Source: Chitinophagaceae bacterium
GTDB lineage: Bacteria; Bacteroidota; Bacteroidia; Chitinophagales; Chitinophagaceae
Length of the DNA stretch: 64,000 nucleotides
Reading direction: 5' to 3'
NCBI GenBank assembly: GCA_016720745.1
Contig: JADKKA010000018.1
Coordinates: forward strand, 992,001 to 1,056,000
The translations under genes and the position numbers were made by a program. Shown here one piece after another: positions 28,280 to 36,505 of the stretch (position 1 is the stretch's first letter; the number at the start of each line of letters is the position of its first letter). Under the pieces are notes generated by a model. The model was not told where the DNA came from, ran no database searches, and saw only the letters and a list, made by a program, of their open reading frames with translations.

Positions 28280-29317
28280 TTATTGTTCAGGTATTGTAAT
28301 GGTTGTGATAAAGATATTTCCTTTTGCTTCTGTTACCAGCAGATCGGTACGGGCAAAAAGCAGGTATAATCTTCTTTGTACCGACATCAGTCCGAAACCG
28401 GTTCCCTGCTTGGGAGATGAAGTTTCCGGATCAAACGGGTTTTCCACCCTGATCAGCAGGTTCTTTTCCTGTTGAACCGCACTGATCCGTATCACCGTTT
28501 CACCTGTGGTATCATATAAGCCAAATTTAATGGCATTCTCTACAACTGGTTGCAACAGCAGGGCCGGAAGTTTGAGCTGGGCAGCACCTTCTTCCACACT
28601 CACTTCTGTACTGAGCCGGTTTCCAAATCGAACTTTTTCAATTTCAAGATATAACTGAAGATATTGCAGCTCTTCCTGCAGTGTCACCCACTGTGTTTCT
28701 TCTTTTTTCAAAGTACCTCTCAGAAAATCAGATAACTGTTGTACCATTTTCCTGGCTTCTACCGGGCGACTGCCAATCAGGGCATTAATGGAGTTAAGAC
28801 TATTGAATAAAAAATGCGGTTGTAACTGCTGACGCAATTTGAATAATTCCGCTTCCCTGGCCAGTTTCTCGGCATCCACTTTCCGGGTTTCATTTTCTTT
28901 TTGCTCCTGCTGGTTGTACCATAACATACTGATCATGGTAACGCAACCTAACAGAAGAAAGGCAATACTGAACCGGATCGACAATGAATTATTCAGTAGC
29001 TCTGTATATCCGGGATAATGGGAAAGCGATATTTTCAGCAACCACTTCACCAGTACCAGCCAGATAATCGTAAGAAAAAGGCAAATGGAGAATATATTGA
29101 TGTATTGCTGTACACCCGGTAAGTAGTAGCGAAGGGTGTTCATCACCAGTAAGCAAATCAGGAGTAACAGGCTGTTTCCGATAGCACTGTCAATAATAGC
29201 TGCTTCCCAGGGCAGGCCAAAAAAATGCAGCACCATGATCTGATCGGTGATCATCACTGACCAGAAAATGATAAATACGATCCGGAATTTTAGTATGAAC
29301 AGGGGAGACCTTGCCAT
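28280..29317 (-). CDS. LytS-type sensor histidine kinase
   Basis: 345 residues. Four membrane helices lie in the first ~135 residues, followed by a short coiled coil, the His_kinase domain (phospho-acceptor H168 in QLQPHFLFNSLN) and an ATPase domain (LLLQPVVENAIKFGL, GTGFGLMSVQRRL). This is the YehU/LytS architecture typical of Bacteroidota and pairs with the LytTR regulator downstream. It is preceded by the DUF4288 and LiaF-like genes, suggesting a cell-envelope stress role by analogy with Lia systems. Confidence 0.94.
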   Translation of the reverse strand: MARSPLFILKFRIVFIIFWSVMITDQIMVLHFFGLPWEAAIIDSAIGNSLLLLICLLVMNTLRYYLPGVQQYINIFSICLFLTIIWLVLVKWLLKISLSHYPGYTELLNNSLSIRFSIAFLLLGCVTMISMLWYNQQEQKENETRKVDAEKLAREAELFKLRQQLQPHFLFNSLNSINALIGSRPVEARKMVQQLSDFLRGTLKKEETQWVTLQEELQYLQLYLEIEKVRFGNRLSTEVSVEEGAAQLKLPALLLQPVVENAIKFGLYDTTGETVIRISAVQQEKNLLIRVENPFDPETSSPKQGTGFGLMSVQRRLYLLFARTDLLVTEAKGNIFITTITIPEQ

Positions 29318-29320
29318 GGA

Positions 29321-29680
29321 TTATGCCAGATTCAGTATTTCGTGGCTGTTGCCAAAACGGATTTGTTCAGCCTTGGCATGAATAAATTTCAGATAACTGT
29401 CAGCATCATCCGTTTCCTCCACTTTAGAATATAATTCAGCACCGTCGATCAGTTCCTGTAATTGATACATTTCACTCACACTGATGAATTGCCATTGCAC
29501 CAGTTGCTGGCGATGGTTGAAGAATAACTCTTCTGTCCGCATACCCAGCGATTGCGCTTTGTGAAATGCTTCTTCCTTACTGCTGGCATTGATCAGCCGC
29601 AGCTGTTCATCAAATTGGGCTTTGTGGCTCCCGTCACCGCAAATGATGCGGAAAACCATTTTAGTCAGGTACCAGTTCAT
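29321..29680 (-). CDS. DUF4288-like small protein
   Basis: 119 residues from the ATG at 29680 (MNWYLTKMVFRIICGDGSHK). A TTG at 29725 overlapping the upstream stop would add 15 residues that do not look conserved. The sequence matches my recollection of the DUF4288 family (FDEQLRLINASSKEEAFHKA, EELFFN, QLQELIDGAELYSKVEE). It is soluble and without a signal peptide. It lies between the LiaF-like membrane protein and the LytS kinase on the same strand with short gaps, so it probably belongs to the same operon. The function is unknown. Confidence 0.8.
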   Translation of the reverse strand: MNWYLTKMVFRIICGDGSHKAQFDEQLRLINASSKEEAFHKAQSLGMRTEELFFNHRQQLVQWQFISVSEMYQLQELIDGAELYSKVEETDDADSYLKFIHAKAEQIRFGNSHEILNLA

Positions 29681-29721
29681 GATGCAGGGGTTTGGTTTAT
29701 TGTTTTTACGTTGGCCTACTT

Positions 29722-30522
29722 TCAAAAACTCTTGATCTCGATACCGCCAAAAAGAACAGTGCCTTTGAGTACCAGTATCTTTTCCTGTGATGGATCGGCA
29801 GGTTGTATCGATCTTTTGTCTTCCAGTCCGCCAAAAATGGTGACTGCTTCTGATTTTACTTCCCAGTTGGCCGGTACGATCAGTTTGGTTCCACCGAAGA
29901 TGGTGGTGATCTCCAGTTCTACCCGGCCCTTGATATCTGCCTGCGACAAATTCAATTCTGTTCCGCCAAAAATATTAACGATATCTCCGCCTTTAAAATC
30001 TTTGGAAAGCATATTCTTTTTAGAACCTCCAAAAATGGCGGTTACATCAATCAGGTCATCCTGGCTCCAGCTCTCTTCTTCATCCAGGATCGTGGTACTG
30101 TCATGACGTCTCGTACCAGCATTCATTTTTACACCGTCTTTTGGTATACATCTTTTTCTGGGCCGGAAAATGATAAAGGCACCGACCAACATCAGCACAA
30201 CGGGCCAGATGAATTTGCCGATGGATAAATGAGGATAGAAATCCCTTAAAAGAAAAGCACCACCTACCAGTATCAGTACCAGCCAGGCGATACCCCGGAA
30301 ATTATGTTTGATGCCAATGAATACACCCAGTGCTACCAGAAAGGTTTGCCAGGTAAATACCCAGTTTGGAAAATCGGGGACCGTAGTTCTTAACAGGGCC
30401 ACCAATCCGATCAGCAGGATAAAAATGCCGGTCCAGATATGGCTGTTTTTACTGCGGTTTTCCCACCTGCTTTCCCAGCGCTCCCGCCCCTCCCGCATAT
30501 TATGTCTGAAATCCTCTCTCAT
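29722..30522 (-). CDS. LiaF-like membrane protein (DUF5668 plus cell wall-active antibiotic response domain)
   Basis: 266 residues. An Arg/Glu-rich N-terminus (~1-25) precedes four membrane helices (~28-140, including WTGIFILLIGLVALL and FIWPVVLMLVGAFIIF). A C-terminal beta-rich domain carries repeated FGG motifs (VTAIFGGSKKN, VNIFGGTELN, TTIFGGTKLI, VTIFGGLEDK, VLFGGIEI), the hallmark of LiaF/VraT C-terminal domains. In Firmicutes such proteins inhibit an envelope-stress kinase. Here it heads an operon with DUF4288, LytS and LytTR, so it may modulate that kinase (inference). Confidence 0.88.
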   Translation of the reverse strand: MREDFRHNMREGRERWESRWENRSKNSHIWTGIFILLIGLVALLRTTVPDFPNWVFTWQTFLVALGVFIGIKHNFRGIAWLVLILVGGAFLLRDFYPHLSIGKFIWPVVLMLVGAFIIFRPRKRCIPKDGVKMNAGTRRHDSTTILDEEESWSQDDLIDVTAIFGGSKKNMLSKDFKGGDIVNIFGGTELNLSQADIKGRVELEITTIFGGTKLIVPANWEVKSEAVTIFGGLEDKRSIQPADPSQEKILVLKGTVLFGGIEIKSF

Positions 30523-30836
30523 GGTCTGTTATTTTCATCAAATCTACCAGTGGAATCAGTAAAGTCCAAGCCCTCCTGGGCGGCTGATCTGCCTTTCTCG
30601 GTGAATGGCGGAATTGAGGGTGTGAATCGCTTCCGGCTCAGCTGTTTCCGGGCTTAACCGGCTTCAATGAAAGGGTAGATGGCAAATACAGGCTGGAGGG
30701 GTCATCGGATTTTTACCAATACATTTTCCCGGATTCCGGGAAAAAATGGATTAGGTTAACACTTAATTCCTGGTATTTTATTTACGATTAATTGCTTGTG
30801 GCTTCACTAAGTAGTTTTTTTGTAATGGGAGCAAAA
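30523..30836. other. Divergent intergenic region with an inverted repeat
   Basis: About 310 bases lie between the LiaF-like operon and the secreted hydrolase. No gene is convincing here. It holds a perfect inverted repeat, TTTTCCCGG-ATT-CCGGGAAAA at 30724-30744, about 95 bases before the hydrolase start, which could be an operator. GGGAG shortly before the ATG at 30837 is a plausible ribosome binding site. It must contain promoters for both directions, but I could not place them. Confidence 0.4.
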
Positions 30837-32657
30837 ATGCTTCTGATCCGACCTGTGAAACTCTTTTCATTAACGATGAGCCTCCTGCTCTTCGGGAGCA
30901 ATGGCAGCCTTGCCCAGTATCCTTCGAATACTGTTTCGGTTAAACTGTCAAATGCCATTCTTTCCCGGTGGAATACTACTGCATCAGCTGGTCGTGTTTG
31001 TATAGATAAAATGACCGCTAAGGGCTGGGAATATTCAAACAGCATTGTTTTACATGGAATAGAAAAAGTGTATGAAAAACTGGACCCCGTTACCTATCAG
31101 TCTTACCTGACCTATGTGAAAGCCTATATTGATGATTATGTAGATGCCGGCGGCAATATTGTATCCGGTGAAATGGCTGAAAACCTTGATAAGATCCACC
31201 CCGGAATCAGTGTACTTTTTTTGTATGAACACTATAAAAGTATCAGTGCGACTGATTCCCTGCGTTACAGAACAGCAGCCACTTATTTACGCAATTACCT
31301 GATCGGCCCTGCTTCTACCTACCCTAAAACAGCTGAAGGCGGATATTATCATAAGAATAATGCTACCTATACCAATGTGATGATGCTGGACGGGATCTAT
31401 ATGGCGCATCCCTTCCTGGCACGGTATGGCAGGATTTTCAATGACCCCGTAGCATTGGATACGGCCGCCAATCAGGCTTTGTTACTTGCTTCCCATTTGC
31501 ATAATTCTTCGATTCATCTGCTATATCATGCATACGATTATGCCAGAACCAGAACCTGGGCCAGTGCGGCAACAGGTATTTCCTATGAAGTATGGTCAAG
31601 AGGCATGGGTTGGTATGTGATGGCCCTGGTAGATATCCTGAAATACCTGCCGCATGCTCATCCGAAATACAATAGCCTGCTTGTATTGCTGCAGGATCTG
31701 GCCATCGGCATCCAGGCCAATCAGGATCCGGGAACAGGACTGTGGTACCAGATTGTCAACAAACCTGCTGGCTCTCCTGCTAACTACCTGGAAACCTCCG
31801 GCAGTGCCATGTTTGTTTACGCCATTAAAACAGCAGTAGATAGTGGATGGATCAGTAATAGTTATTCCACGGTGGCACAAAACGGATGGAATGGAATTTT
31901 AAGTAAAGTATCCACCCATGCAGATGGTGGCCCCCAGGTGAATGATTTTGCGCCGGCAATGGGAGTACAGGGTACATCTGCCGCCAATGCCTATACTGCC
32001 TATGTAAATATTTTACCGGTTGATGTGCCAGGTACAGCGCATCCACATGGATATGCAGCGGTATTAATGGCTGCATCCGTGATGGAACTCTCCGGTATGA
32101 GCACCCTTCCCTTACAATTCAGTTATGCGCGTGGCAGCAATTCAAATGGCTACACCCAATTGCAATGGGCTTTTGAAGAAGAAGATCAGGTGGCATATTA
32201 TAAAATAGATAAGGCTGAAACCCTAGGCCTATTTACAGAAAATGCGACGGTTAATGCCAATCATCAATCAGAGTATTCCTGGCAAGACAGCCAGCCCATC
32301 CATGGTTATAACTTTTACAGGATCAGGGCGGTTACGCTGACAGGAAAAATAATCTATAGTCCGGTAATCAGAATACAGGATAGAATGCAGGAAGGGCTAC
32401 AGCTACTGTTGTATCCCAATCCGGCATCCAGTCAGCAGTATCTCCATTTACAGTTTACAGGAATGGTACCCGGCCAGTATTCTTTTATGCTCAGTAATGC
32501 AGCAGGGAATATGGTTTGGAACAAATTATTCAGTTGTAATGCGAATAACGGGAGTGAGACGCTGCTGCTACCAGTTCCCTTACCAACTGGCTTTTATATA
32601 ATAACGGTGAATGATCAAAGAAAGAAAATTTTTACGAGGAAGGTTTTGATCAGGTAA
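30837..32657 (+). CDS. Secreted GH88/GH105-like unsaturated glycuronyl hydrolase with T9SS sorting domain
   Basis: 606 residues from the ATG at 30837, chosen for the nearby GGGAG and because it starts a signal peptide ending near GSLAQ. Residues ~40-420 match GH88/105 alpha/alpha-barrel hydrolases: GGYYHKN, MMLDGIYMAHPFLARYG with the likely catalytic Asp, WSRGMGWYVMALVDIL and DPGTGLWYQI. Such enzymes remove unsaturated uronic residues from oligosaccharides made by pectate or rhamnogalacturonan lyases. A beta-sandwich-like linker (~450-520) and a type A T9SS sorting domain (LLLYPNPASSQQ to KVLIR) follow. It stands alone without SusC/D genes, so the substrate is uncertain. Confidence 0.85.
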   Translation: MLLIRPVKLFSLTMSLLLFGSNGSLAQYPSNTVSVKLSNAILSRWNTTASAGRVCIDKMTAKGWEYSNSIVLHGIEKVYEKLDPVTYQSYLTYVKAYIDDYVDAGGNIVSGEMAENLDKIHPGISVLFLYEHYKSISATDSLRYRTAATYLRNYLIGPASTYPKTAEGGYYHKNNATYTNVMMLDGIYMAHPFLARYGRIFNDPVALDTAANQALLLASHLHNSSIHLLYHAYDYARTRTWASAATGISYEVWSRGMGWYVMALVDILKYLPHAHPKYNSLLVLLQDLAIGIQANQDPGTGLWYQIVNKPAGSPANYLETSGSAMFVYAIKTAVDSGWISNSYSTVAQNGWNGILSKVSTHADGGPQVNDFAPAMGVQGTSAANAYTAYVNILPVDVPGTAHPHGYAAVLMAASVMELSGMSTLPLQFSYARGSNSNGYTQLQWAFEEEDQVAYYKIDKAETLGLFTENATVNANHQSEYSWQDSQPIHGYNFYRIRAVTLTGKIIYSPVIRIQDRMQEGLQLLLYPNPASSQQYLHLQFTGMVPGQYSFMLSNAAGNMVWNKLFSCNANNGSETLLLPVPLPTGFYIITVNDQRKKIFTRKVLIR

Positions 32658-32703
32658 TGAAGAGAAGGCTAAATGAAATTGAAGTATTCGAATTAAAGTC
32701 ATC

Positions 32704-34155
32704 ATGAAATGGGTATTTGTTATATCAGCCATTTTACTGTTGTCTCCCCGGCACGCCGCGGCACAGCTTTGCCGGAATTCAACGGACACCGTTTATGGCC
32801 TCACTGCTGTGGCCAGTGCGAGTCCTGCTATTGCAATGGGCCAGATAGTAGGTATCAACCTGAATAATGCCGGCGTTGTTGCCATTGGTAGTCCTTCCGC
32901 ATCTGCCAATTCCGCCAATGCCATTGGCTTTAGTCAGGTAAATGGCCGGTTTTATTATTTCAACCAGGTGGGCTCCGGTACTATTGAGTTTATCTCCTAC
33001 GACCCGTTGACAGGTACCAAACACATTTTGTCTAATCCCCCTTTGCTGCCTACAAACCAGCGGCTCCGCGCCGGTACGGTGAATAAGGATGGCACTGGCT
33101 ATTATATGATTTATCCTGCAGCGAGTACAGCACAGGGTTATCCCAAAACAGGACCAGCGCTCTATTTTTATAATATTCCATTAAATACCTGGACCCTGAT
33201 TACGCAGGATTTCAAAAACAGTTCGGGTACCAATATCGCCAATATCATTACGTTGAATTCCGGGGATATGGCTTTTGATGGCAGTGATAATCTCTGGCTC
33301 CTTTGTTCCAACACTTCCAACCATGCGTTGTATAAAATTGATGCACCACTGCCTACCACTGCTGTTGCCAGTGTGCTGGCAGATACGATTATTGCGCAAA
33401 GGGCCAACCCCGTAGCGGGAGTCAGCTTTACCGGTATTTGTTTTAACTATCCCGGTGATATGTACCTCACAACCGGTTCGGGCGCCGGAGCAGGCAATAA
33501 CAAGTTATATAAACTGGCAACGATCAGTTCTCCTTTTTCGCTGGTTGGAACTGTTCCCAATAGTTATGGTGATGATCTTACTTCCTGTGTATTTCCGGTA
33601 GGTGTTTTATCTATCAACTGGCTAAACTATCAGGTCTCCGTTTGCGGCAAACAGGTAAAACACAGATGGTCGGTTAAAAATGATCCCGGGAAAGAATATA
33701 ATTACAGCATTCAGTTTTCAGTTGATGCCCGGAACTGGAATTACCTTCCGGCAGAATGGTTGCCAATGGATCAGCAACAATCGGCGGATCAGTTTACCGC
33801 TATTTCCGGATTTCCGGAGGCGGAATGGGTGTATTTCAGAATCAGGGCTATAAATGTTGACGGGAAAGAAACAATATCTCCTATAAGAAAATTATCTCAT
33901 TCAGCTCCGGCTGGACCGGTTGCCTTATTTCCTAATCCGGCCACATCAACTTTTTTCATCCGGCAGGATGGCATTAACGGGGAAGGTTTTTTCCGGTTAA
34001 CAACAATATCCGGTAATACTGTTTTAGAGGGAATTCTTCATCATTCCGGTACAGAAATAGACATTTCCAGACTTCCGCCTGGTATTTATCTGGTAACAGC
34101 AATTGACCCGAATGGTCATAGTAGCATACCTGCCAAACTGGTTAAATCACCATGA
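32704..34155 (+). CDS. Secreted T9SS-sorted protein of unknown function
   Basis: 483 residues. The signal peptide (MKWVFVISAILLLSPRHAAA) precedes a ~280-residue region rich in Gly, Ser and Asn with propeller-like repeats (VNGRFYYFNQVGSGTIEFIS, GDMAFDGSDNLWLLC, GDMYLTTGSGAGAGNNKLY). I know similar regions as DUF6923-like. A beta-sandwich segment (~310-400) and a type A sorting domain (VALFPNPATSTFFI to GIYLVTAIDPNG) follow. It lies 46 bases after the hydrolase, and both share the linker plus sorting-domain style, so they are probably coexpressed surface proteins. Confidence 0.8.
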   Translation: MKWVFVISAILLLSPRHAAAQLCRNSTDTVYGLTAVASASPAIAMGQIVGINLNNAGVVAIGSPSASANSANAIGFSQVNGRFYYFNQVGSGTIEFISYDPLTGTKHILSNPPLLPTNQRLRAGTVNKDGTGYYMIYPAASTAQGYPKTGPALYFYNIPLNTWTLITQDFKNSSGTNIANIITLNSGDMAFDGSDNLWLLCSNTSNHALYKIDAPLPTTAVASVLADTIIAQRANPVAGVSFTGICFNYPGDMYLTTGSGAGAGNNKLYKLATISSPFSLVGTVPNSYGDDLTSCVFPVGVLSINWLNYQVSVCGKQVKHRWSVKNDPGKEYNYSIQFSVDARNWNYLPAEWLPMDQQQSADQFTAISGFPEAEWVYFRIRAINVDGKETISPIRKLSHSAPAGPVALFPNPATSTFFIRQDGINGEGFFRLTTISGNTVLEGILHHSGTEIDISRLPPGIYLVTAIDPNGHSSIPAKLVKSP

Positions 34156-34172
34156 GGGGTTGACCGACACTA

Positions 34173-34472
34173 TTAATTCATTGAAGAGCTCCAGATCAGC
34201 TGGTAAGGATCAGTTTTTCCCTTAATACAAGTGAAAAGAAAACAAGTGATAAAAGGCATCAGGATGGGTTCGTTTCCCTCTTCCTTGATATGCAGGGTTC
34301 CGCTAACATAGGCTTCTGTTGAAGATGTTTCCAGTGCTTCAAAACCCTTCGGCACCTGCTCATTGCTGTATCCGATATCGTAACGGCGGTAGGCCAGTTT
34401 TTCTACCAGGTTTTGCACGAATTCAGGTTCGTCAAATTGGGCGGATATGTGTAATTCCTGTTTCATAATCAA
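34173..34472 (-). CDS. Small hypothetical protein
   Basis: 99 residues, not recognised. It has no signal peptide or membrane helix. A mixed alpha/beta composition (QFDEPEFVQNLVEKLAYRRY, AYVSGTLHIKEEGNEPIL) looks protein-like rather than random. An in-frame ATG two codons later (34466) is an equal start. It is convergent with the T9SS protein. The call rests only on length and composition. Confidence 0.5.
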   Translation of the reverse strand: MIMKQELHISAQFDEPEFVQNLVEKLAYRRYDIGYSNEQVPKGFEALETSSTEAYVSGTLHIKEEGNEPILMPFITCFLFTCIKGKTDPYQLIWSSSMN

Positions 34473-34599
34473 GGCTGTTGAAGCGGCCTCTTCCTTTACA
34501 CCCCGTTTCCGGTATCCACCCCTCGGAGGCTTTGAATGATCTACGTTAATTAGATGCAGGAAAGGCGGAAATGATTATTAAGGGAATGTGAAAATGGGG

Positions 34600-34617
34600 T
34601 CCCGATAGCTATCGGGA
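34600..34617. repeat. Perfect 18-base palindrome
   Basis: TCCCGATAGCTATCGGGA is a perfect palindrome. I recall this sort of sequence as a dispersed repeat in Bacteroidota genomes. It directly adjoins the minisatellite, so the two may form one repetitive element. Confidence 0.7.
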
Positions 34618-34620
34618 GGC

Positions 34621-34696
34621 GAGTGGCGAGTGGCGACTGGGGAGTGGCAAGTGGGGAGTGGGAAGTGGCTAGTGGCTAGTGGGAGTGGCGAGTAGG
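34621..34696. repeat. 7-base minisatellite (RAGTGGS), ~11 units
   Basis: Tandem units GAGTGGC, GAGTGGC, GACTGGG, GAGTGGC, AAGTGGG, GAGTGGG, AAGTGGC, TAGTGGC, TAGTGGG, AGTGGC and GAGTAGG. There is no spacer, so it is not CRISPR-like. Replication slippage would be expected to vary the copy number. Confidence 0.85.
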
Positions 34697-34797
34697 AAGA
34701 GTCAATTAGGAAGAGGGGACCTTACAGGAGTGAGCGGTTTTTATTTTTCTTCTTTTTCTAATTTATTTGGTTCTTGTCTCTTGTTTCTTTTTTCCTA

Positions 34798-36447
34798 TCA
34801 AATCAGTGCAAAACCATCTCCATCAAACAACCCCTTATCACTCAGTTTTAAATGCGGGATCACCAGTAAAGCCATAAAGGAAAGGGTCATGAATGGAGAA
34901 GTGAGTGTGGAACCCAGTTCCTTCTTGCTCATGATATCAATGGCCGTATAATCAGCGGCAACCTTATATCCATCCACATTACTCATCAGTCCGGCAACCG
35001 GTAATGGTAAAATGTATTCTTTCCAGGTTTTTCCATCTTCTGCCTCACAAACTGCGCTCACACCACCCCGGCTTTCAATCACCAGGTTCACGGCACGGCA
35101 AATACTTTCATCATCCACCCCAACGGCCACAATATTATGACTGTCGTGCGCCACAGAGGAAGCCAGGGCTCCTTTTTTCAATTGGAAGTTTTTAATAAAG
35201 CCAGTGGCTACCGGTGCATCCCGATACCTGTTGACCACTACAATCTTTAAAAGGTCCCGCTGCGTATCACTCATTATTTTTCCATCCTGCACCAGGGGTT
35301 CAAAAAATAGTTTATTGGTGATGAGTTGTCCATCCAGTGCTTCAATGACTGGTATGGTGGAAAGAGAGGATGCTGCGGGTATTTCAAAATCAGCAGGTTC
35401 CTTCTTGCTACAGGAAAAATGATTGACGATGGCCGACTCGCTGCTGTCAATGAATGATTCTCCGTTTGCTGCCACCAGTTGCCCATTGATATATGTTTTG
35501 CTGACATCAAATTGAACCAGGTCTTTTACTTCTATAAAATCAGCCGGATCTCCTTCTCTTAATAAACCTACATCCAAACGGTAATGCAATACCGGATTCA
35601 AACAGGCTGCTTTCAGGATATGAAAAAGCGGAATACCCTTCGCAACAGCTCTCGCACATAACTGATTTATATGACCCAGCACCAGGCTGTCCGGGTGTTT
35701 ATCATCACTGCAGAACATCATCTGATCGGGCCAGTCATGCAGTAAATCAATCAGGGCTTCAAAATTTTTAGCAGCACTACCTTCCCGGATGATCACTTTC
35801 ATCCCTTGTTCTAATTTATCCAGCGCTTCCTCTTTGGTAAAACATTCGTGATCGGTGGAAATACCGGCCGCAATATATTGCCGCGCCTGTTCTCCGCGTA
35901 ATCCGGGTGCATGTCCGTCCACTGGTTTCCCCAACCGGTGGGCAGCTGCAATTTTTTTCATCACTTCCTCTTCACCGGAAAGGACTCCCGGAAAATTCAT
36001 CATTTCACTTAAGTACCTGATCTCTTCCCTTTCTAAAAGTGCAGCAACTTCATTCGCATCCAGACTGGCACCGGCGGTTTCAAAAATGGTGGCAGGTACA
36101 CAGCTGGGGGCGCCGAAATTGAATTTAAAGGGAACTGTTTTCCCGTTTTCGATCATGAATTCCACTCCTTCCATGCCACATACATTCGCAATTTCATGCG
36201 GATCGCTCACGGTGGCCACTGTTCCGTGCACCACAGCCAGCCGGGCAAAAGCTGCCGGCACCAGCATGGAACTTTCGATATGGATATGACTATCCGTAAA
36301 TCCTGGTAAAATAAAGGGAAGTCCGGCCTCCAGATCTTCCTTCCTTTCAATCAAAAGAATTTTGCCATTGTCAACATGGATGGTTGCGGCATAAATGCGA
36401 CTACTTTGAATATCCACCAGGTTACCGGTAATGGAAAATGAAGACAT
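34798..36447 (-). CDS. ade: Adenine deaminase
   Basis: 549 residues, the usual length for Ade. It converts adenine to hypoxanthine plus ammonia in purine salvage. The amidohydrolase metal motif is at PGFTDSHIHIESS, with VSDPHEIANVCG, DGHAPGLRG, STDHECFTKEEA and MFCSDDKHPD following, and the C-terminal adenine deaminase domain has VAHDSHNIVAVGVDD. It is cytoplasmic with no signal peptide. It is divergent from the VPS10-like gene with a 58-base gap that must hold both promoters. Confidence 0.95.
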   Translation of the reverse strand: MSSFSITGNLVDIQSSRIYAATIHVDNGKILLIERKEDLEAGLPFILPGFTDSHIHIESSMLVPAAFARLAVVHGTVATVSDPHEIANVCGMEGVEFMIENGKTVPFKFNFGAPSCVPATIFETAGASLDANEVAALLEREEIRYLSEMMNFPGVLSGEEEVMKKIAAAHRLGKPVDGHAPGLRGEQARQYIAAGISTDHECFTKEEALDKLEQGMKVIIREGSAAKNFEALIDLLHDWPDQMMFCSDDKHPDSLVLGHINQLCARAVAKGIPLFHILKAACLNPVLHYRLDVGLLREGDPADFIEVKDLVQFDVSKTYINGQLVAANGESFIDSSESAIVNHFSCSKKEPADFEIPAASSLSTIPVIEALDGQLITNKLFFEPLVQDGKIMSDTQRDLLKIVVVNRYRDAPVATGFIKNFQLKKGALASSVAHDSHNIVAVGVDDESICRAVNLVIESRGGVSAVCEAEDGKTWKEYILPLPVAGLMSNVDGYKVAADYTAIDIMSKKELGSTLTSPFMTLSFMALLVIPHLKLSDKGLFDGDGFALI

Positions 36448-36505
36448 GGAGTTGAGTTGAGAACCTGTAAATTACTATCTTCAAAGCACTTTAATAAGAC
36501 TGTTT

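Larger units (their letters stand above)
34473..34797. other. Non-coding stretch with palindrome and minisatellite
   Basis: 325 bases without a credible gene between two minus-strand genes. It contains the 18-base palindrome at 34600-34617 and the 7-base tandem repeat at 34621-34696, then a T-rich tract just before the end of the adenine deaminase gene that could help terminate its transcript. Confidence 0.55.

Noticed and set aside
29552..30106. 184-residue plus-strand frame over the LiaF-like gene
   Set aside because: It is antisense to two well-supported genes and has no start context or recognisable domain.
34621..34696. CRISPR-like array
   Set aside because: The 7-base units are contiguous with no spacers and there are no cas genes nearby.
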